This document shows positions 60,072-64,000 of a stretch of DNA of 64,000 nt, piece by piece. The translations under genes were made by a program, and so were the position numbers. The notes beneath the pieces were generated by a model. The model did no database searches. It was not told the DNA's origin and saw only the letters and a program-made list of their open reading frames with translations. Position 1 is the first letter of the stretch. Each line of letters starts with the position of its first letter. The stretch is from BCD1 sp965230565 (GTDB taxonomy: Bacteria; Bacteroidota; Bacteroidia; Chitinophagales; Saprospiraceae). The stretch is from positions 496,001 to 560,000 of the forward strand of contig CBDDLH010000015.1 of NCBI GenBank assembly GCA_965230565.1, given 5' to 3'.

Positions 60072-63000
60072 ATGCTCCCGGTTTCAAAATACCAAAGAAA
60101 ACTTTTATATCTCTTCATTTATCTGCTATGCTCTGGCGGATTGGTTGCTCAAAGCAATTTTTACAATCAAATTGGAGACTCAGGAAACGATATTCCTTAC
60201 TCCATTATCAACACTGATGACGGCAACCTTATGCTCACTTTTTCAACGAGCACTACTCCCGCTTCAGATGACAACATCGCCCTGATTAAAGTATCAGAAG
60301 ATGGAAATCTGATCTGGAAAAAAGTATATGGCGGAAATTCCAAAGATTTCCCCAGATCTCTTATTCAGACCGGTGACGGAGGTTTTGCCATACTCGCCAG
60401 TACTTATAGCTACGGGAGCGGGCATGAAGATTTTCTTCTGATAAAAACTGATGCGTCCGGAAGCATTGAGTGGTCAAAAACCTATGGAGGTTCCCAGGAA
60501 GAACGGGCGTTCAATCTTAAACAAACACCGGATGGCGGATATATCCTTGGTGGCTCAACTCAGAGTTATGGGTATGGGTACAGAGACGCTTACATTGTCA
60601 AAACGGATGCCAGCGGAAATACGGAATGGTCAACAAGCCTCGGCGGTGGTCAGGCGGATAATTGTTTTACCATCCAGGTTACTTCTGAAGGCAACTATTT
60701 ATTGACCGGCTCTGAATATAGTTTTGGCCCGGGCCCGTGGGGGTTCTGGATCATTGAACTTGACCCATTTGGTCAGGTAAACTGGATAAAGACCTATGGA
60801 GGGTTTGGCGAAGAACACTCCAGGATCATTGAAAAAACTAATGATGGTAATTATCTGATCTTTTCCCATACTACTTCTTTTGGGGAAGGCAACTGGGATT
60901 ATTTGGTTACCAAAGTCACACCGGACGGAGACCTTTTATGGTCAAAAACCTATGGAGGTCCTCAATCGGATTTTACAGGCAGCGTAATTAAAAAGGACAA
61001 TGGGAATTTCCTGATCCTCGGGCATACGGAAAGTTTTGGTGAGGGCGCTGCAGATATCGGTGTTATTGAGATTGATCATGACGGGAATGTTGTGTGGGCC
61101 AGGACCTATGGTACGCCGGCGGATGAAAAACTAACTTTTGGTGTAGACCTTATGGCCGCTTCAGTTTCAGATGGAGGACTTGTGATTGTAGGACATACCA
61201 CAGGCGGTTCTATTGGAAATACCGATGTTATGTTCATCAAAACCAATGCCACAGGGGATAATGACTGCATCGGAGAGGATTTTACGCCAACCGTTAATAA
61301 TCCATCCCTTTCGGAAGACCTCATTACTATTGCTCCTGTTTCAGGGGTTATATCTAATGATGTCAACGTTGCTGAACCGGGCGAAAATATTCAAATTGAA
61401 GAACAATGTATTATTCCTCCAATGGCTGAATTTCTGGTGAGCGATACCGATATCTGCGAAGGGGATTGTATTACTTTAACGGATCTGAGTCAAAATGCAG
61501 ATGACTACACCTGGGAGTTCTCCGGAGGTATTCCCAGTGATCCGGATGATCCGCCATCCGGAGAAGTTTGTTTTCCCGATGCCGGGGTATTTCCTGTTAC
61601 CCTTACTGTTGAAAATACTTTTGGGACAGATAGCTATACAGCCAACGTCTTCGTATCTGCTCCACAACCCGTTTCAATAACAGGCGATCCACTAATTTGT
61701 GAAAACACCTCTGCGATACTTGAGGCAACAGCCGGATTCAGCATTTATCAATGGTCAACCGGAAGTACCGATCAAAGTATTACAGTGTCTGACTCAGGCA
61801 CCTATTTCCTGTCGGTTACAGATGCGGCAGGATGCCAGAATGCCGCGGTTTTTAACGTGGAAGTTAGCCCGTTACCAGACCCTGAAATAATCGGACCGAC
61901 CAGTTTTTGTGAAGGAGATACCATTGAGATTACCCTTTCAGCAAATTTTTCTTCCATCGTCTGGTCTGACAATTCAATGGAAACACCATTGTCCGTCAGC
62001 GAACCCGGAACTTATACTGTAACCGTAACGGATATGAATGATTGTTCAGGTATAGCGACCACTTTGATTCAGGATAGTCCCTTGCCGGTACCGGAAATTT
62101 TGGGTTCGCTTTCTTTTTGCACCGGCGGGTCAACCCAGCTTTCTTCTGATCAGGTGTACCCAATCTATTACTGGTCCAACGGAAGTAATGAATCCTCCAT
62201 TACCGTGCAGGAAGAAGGCCTTTACAGCCTAACGGTTACAGACCAAAACGACTGTTCCGGATCAACAGAGGTAAACATAACAGAAGCCACTGAATTGTCT
62301 CCGCAAATTACTGGTACTTTGGCGTTTTGCGAGGGAAGTAATACCACACTGGATGCGGGACCGGGATATGAAACTTATACATGGTCAAATGGGGTATCGG
62401 CCCAATCTGTAATCGTTACAGAACCGGGAACTTATAGTGTATCGGTTACGGATGCCGGAGGTTGCAGCGGGATTCAGGAAGTATTGGTAACTGAACAACC
62501 ACTGCCTGTTGTTACTATACTGGGATCCCTGACTTTTTGCCCGGGAGGATCTACAGAATTAGATGCAGGTTCCGGTTTTCAAAGCTACCTTTGGTCAAAT
62601 GGAACTACCGGTCAGGTTACGGCAGTTGCTGCAGAGGGTGATTATTCTGTTACTGTTACAGACATAAATGGCTGCAGTAATTTTTCCGATGTTTTTGTAA
62701 CAGAAAATGAAAACAGCAGCAACCTGTTCTTGTACCTTGGAGAAGATCAAACCATCCAACTTGGGGAGGAGGTCCACCTGGAAGCACTGCATAATCTGAA
62801 TGAAAACGAAATTCTGCAATTCGTATGGACACCAGCTACAGGAATCAGCTGCGATTCTTGTTTCCACCAGAGTGTTGCTCCAACCCAAACAACGACCTAT
62901 AGCGCCATCCTTACAGACACAAACGGTTGTACCACTTTTGATGAGATAACCATCATTGTAGAGAAAAACCGGGCCGTTTTTGTTCCGAATATTTATTCTC

Positions 63001-63263
63001 CCAACAACGACGGCTTTAATGATCAACTAATCATTTTCGCCGGTGGAGAAGTTGAATCTGTCCTTAACTGGCACATTTTCGACCGGTGGGGCGAACTTGT
63101 TTTCAAAGGAAGTAATTTCCCTCCCAATGCCCCTACTTATGGTTGGAATGGGAAATTCAGGGGAGTTCCCTGCAATTCAGGTGTATTCACCTGGGTGGCA
63201 GAAATTTCCTTTAAAGACGGAGAGATTGTTCTTTTTAAAGGGGATGTTACTTTGATCAGGTAA
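60072..63263 (+). CDS. Giant T9SS type B cargo protein with propeller-like and Ig-like repeats
   Basis: About 1063 aa from the ATG at 60072, which starts the signal peptide (KLLYLFIYLLCSGGLVAQ); the frame also opens from a GTG at 60039. Residues about 30-400 hold about seven repeats of 50-57 residues with YGG...D...D GGY...TxS motifs and W-xKTYGG, like a beta-propeller. A PKD-like unit follows (FLVSDTDICEGDCITLTDLSQ), then about six Ig-like repeats (ICENTSAILEATAGFSIYQWSTG; SFCEGDTIEI; TFCPGGSTELDAG). The last about 90 residues are a type B/CHU_C domain (FVPNIYSPNNDGFNDQLII, WHIFDRWGELVF, GWNGKFRG). An exported adhesin or surface protein; intact, unlike the two cargo genes at 9-17 kb. Confidence 0.92.
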   Translation: MLPVSKYQRKLLYLFIYLLCSGGLVAQSNFYNQIGDSGNDIPYSIINTDDGNLMLTFSTSTTPASDDNIALIKVSEDGNLIWKKVYGGNSKDFPRSLIQTGDGGFAILASTYSYGSGHEDFLLIKTDASGSIEWSKTYGGSQEERAFNLKQTPDGGYILGGSTQSYGYGYRDAYIVKTDASGNTEWSTSLGGGQADNCFTIQVTSEGNYLLTGSEYSFGPGPWGFWIIELDPFGQVNWIKTYGGFGEEHSRIIEKTNDGNYLIFSHTTSFGEGNWDYLVTKVTPDGDLLWSKTYGGPQSDFTGSVIKKDNGNFLILGHTESFGEGAADIGVIEIDHDGNVVWARTYGTPADEKLTFGVDLMAASVSDGGLVIVGHTTGGSIGNTDVMFIKTNATGDNDCIGEDFTPTVNNPSLSEDLITIAPVSGVISNDVNVAEPGENIQIEEQCIIPPMAEFLVSDTDICEGDCITLTDLSQNADDYTWEFSGGIPSDPDDPPSGEVCFPDAGVFPVTLTVENTFGTDSYTANVFVSAPQPVSITGDPLICENTSAILEATAGFSIYQWSTGSTDQSITVSDSGTYFLSVTDAAGCQNAAVFNVEVSPLPDPEIIGPTSFCEGDTIEITLSANFSSIVWSDNSMETPLSVSEPGTYTVTVTDMNDCSGIATTLIQDSPLPVPEILGSLSFCTGGSTQLSSDQVYPIYYWSNGSNESSITVQEEGLYSLTVTDQNDCSGSTEVNITEATELSPQITGTLAFCEGSNTTLDAGPGYETYTWSNGVSAQSVIVTEPGTYSVSVTDAGGCSGIQEVLVTEQPLPVVTILGSLTFCPGGSTELDAGSGFQSYLWSNGTTGQVTAVAAEGDYSVTVTDINGCSNFSDVFVTENENSSNLFLYLGEDQTIQLGEEVHLEALHNLNENEILQFVWTPATGISCDSCFHQSVAPTQTTTYSAILTDTNGCTTFDEITIIVEKNRAVFVPNIYSPNNDGFNDQLIIFAGGEVESVLNWHIFDRWGELVFKGSNFPPNAPTYGWNGKFRGVPCNSGVFTWVAEISFKDGEIVLFKGDVTLIR

Positions 63264-63369
63264 AGGTAATAACTAGTTTTTGGGGATGAGAACAGCATTA
63301 CAGGAATTTACTTTTTCACTACAGAGCTCAACCGAAACAATTTTGAACTAATTTTGTCCCTGCTTCTCT

Positions 63370-64000
63370 TTAGTTCCGATTAAGTGCTTTTTGAATTTTT
63401 TGCCAAATATCATTGACCAAATTATTAATATCAGGTGAAAGATTCAACCATAATACCAGGCTGCCATAAACTCCCCCAAGTATCAGTGATTTTATTAAAA
63501 TATTGACAATTGCGAAAGAGGTCATCGGAAGATAGGAGATCAGAAAATAACAACCAACTGCCAGCATAATCGCCCAGATTGTTTTTATTGAAAAGGGGTG
63601 CATTTTATATCGATACATCAAAAAACTAACCTTCAACACATTAAATATGATCAGGGAGATCATGGTCGCAATCGCGGCTCCGGTAATCGGATGAATCGGT
63701 ATAAGATAGAGATTCAAATTGATATTTACCACCGCTAGCACAACGATTGCATAAAAGTTGAATCTGAAGTATTTGGAATAGTTGATGACAAAATTGTTGA
63801 TACCGGCGAGTTGTGCGATCAATTTGGCCATAGCCGCATAAAATATGACATACTTACCTTCGAGCAATACATCTCCTTTGGGCAAAATAGAAAACAGATC
63901 ATCCACATTGAGCCAGATCAATAAAAAGAAAAATGCCCCGATTACAAACAAGTTAATCGAAGACCTGGTGTACAGATCCCGGATCTCTGCCAGGTTATTT
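63370..64000 (-). CDS. Polysaccharide/oligosaccharide flippase C-terminal part (cut by the window edge)
   Basis: About 210 codons are visible. The frame is open to the right edge, so the start is outside the window; the TTG at 63951 is not a real start. Membrane helices follow one another: INLFVIGAFFFLLIWLN, YVIFYAAMAKLIAQLAG, FYAIVVLAVVNINLNLYLIP, GAAIATMISLIIFNVLKVSF, IWAIMLAVGCYFLISYLP, IVNILIKSLILGGVYGSLVLW. The pattern PITGAAIATMISLIIFN is typical of the MATE/MVF (Wzx-like) flippase family, which moves lipid-linked glycans across the inner membrane. Confidence 0.85.
   Translation of the reverse strand, partial: NNLAEIRDLYTRSSINLFVIGAFFFLLIWLNVDDLFSILPKGDVLLEGKYVIFYAAMAKLIAQLAGINNFVINYSKYFRFNFYAIVVLAVVNINLNLYLIPIHPITGAAIATMISLIIFNVLKVSFLMYRYKMHPFSIKTIWAIMLAVGCYFLISYLPMTSFAIVNILIKSLILGGVYGSLVLWLNLSPDINNLVNDIWQKIQKALNRN

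Overview
The window looks like a chromosomal segment of a Bacteroidota bacterium, probably of the Saprospiria (class or family is inference). Three lines of evidence point there. There are five secreted proteins with type IX secretion (T9SS) C-terminal sorting domains of type A or B. Several promoters fit the Bacteroidota -7 box TAnnTTTG, and two have a -33 TTG/TTTG at N20. The gene families (GSCFA, DUF1573, DUF5606, fused E1 alpha/beta, fused ferredoxin-oxidoreductase beta/gamma, TIGR02757) are common in that phylum. No tRNA, rRNA, CRISPR array, phage or intact insertion sequence was seen.

Layout. 1-2.9 kb: minus-strand run pdxH, unknown YbjN-like gene, paaD-like, enoyl-CoA hydratase (cut by the window edge). 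3.1-8.8 kb: ada, GSCFA protein, secreted hydrolase, membrane coiled-coil protein, outer-membrane barrel. 9.3-17.6 kb: two very large T9SS cargo genes, both with frameshifts, then a DUF1573 gene. 18.2-23.9 kb: signal peptidase I, a lipoprotein, a multiheme cytochrome and a convergent di-heme peroxidase. 24.4-33.9 kb: metH, a MITE-like element, serine hydrolase, exonuclease, methyltransferase, MBL hydrolase, DUF1015. 34-42.7 kb: small RNA, metG, acylphosphatase, secreted beta-galactosidase, TonB-dependent receptor. 42.7-44.4 kb: a gene-free stretch with three probable small RNAs. 44.4-53.7 kb: unknown helical protein, GH10-like hydrolase, asnA, TIGR02757, glycosyltransferase, oligopeptidase, DUF5606. 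54.1-58.7 kb: 2-oxoacid:ferredoxin oxidoreductase next to a 2-oxoacid dehydrogenase E1. 59-64 kb: dienelactone hydrolase, a giant T9SS protein and a flippase (cut).

Most genes are housekeeping or typical of a polymer-degrading aerobe: carbohydrate and peptide degradation at the surface, methionine/B12 metabolism, oxidative decarboxylation of 2-oxoacids.

The most unusual content is non-coding. Three tandem minus-strand RNA genes share an uncommon promoter (TGTACT-N23-ATATTTG), and two are paralogues with a covarying hairpin. A fourth small RNA lies divergent from metG. Many gene ends and starts carry degenerate tandem tracts with a strict 7-bp (or 8-bp) period, and some tracts are interrupted by small hairpin elements.
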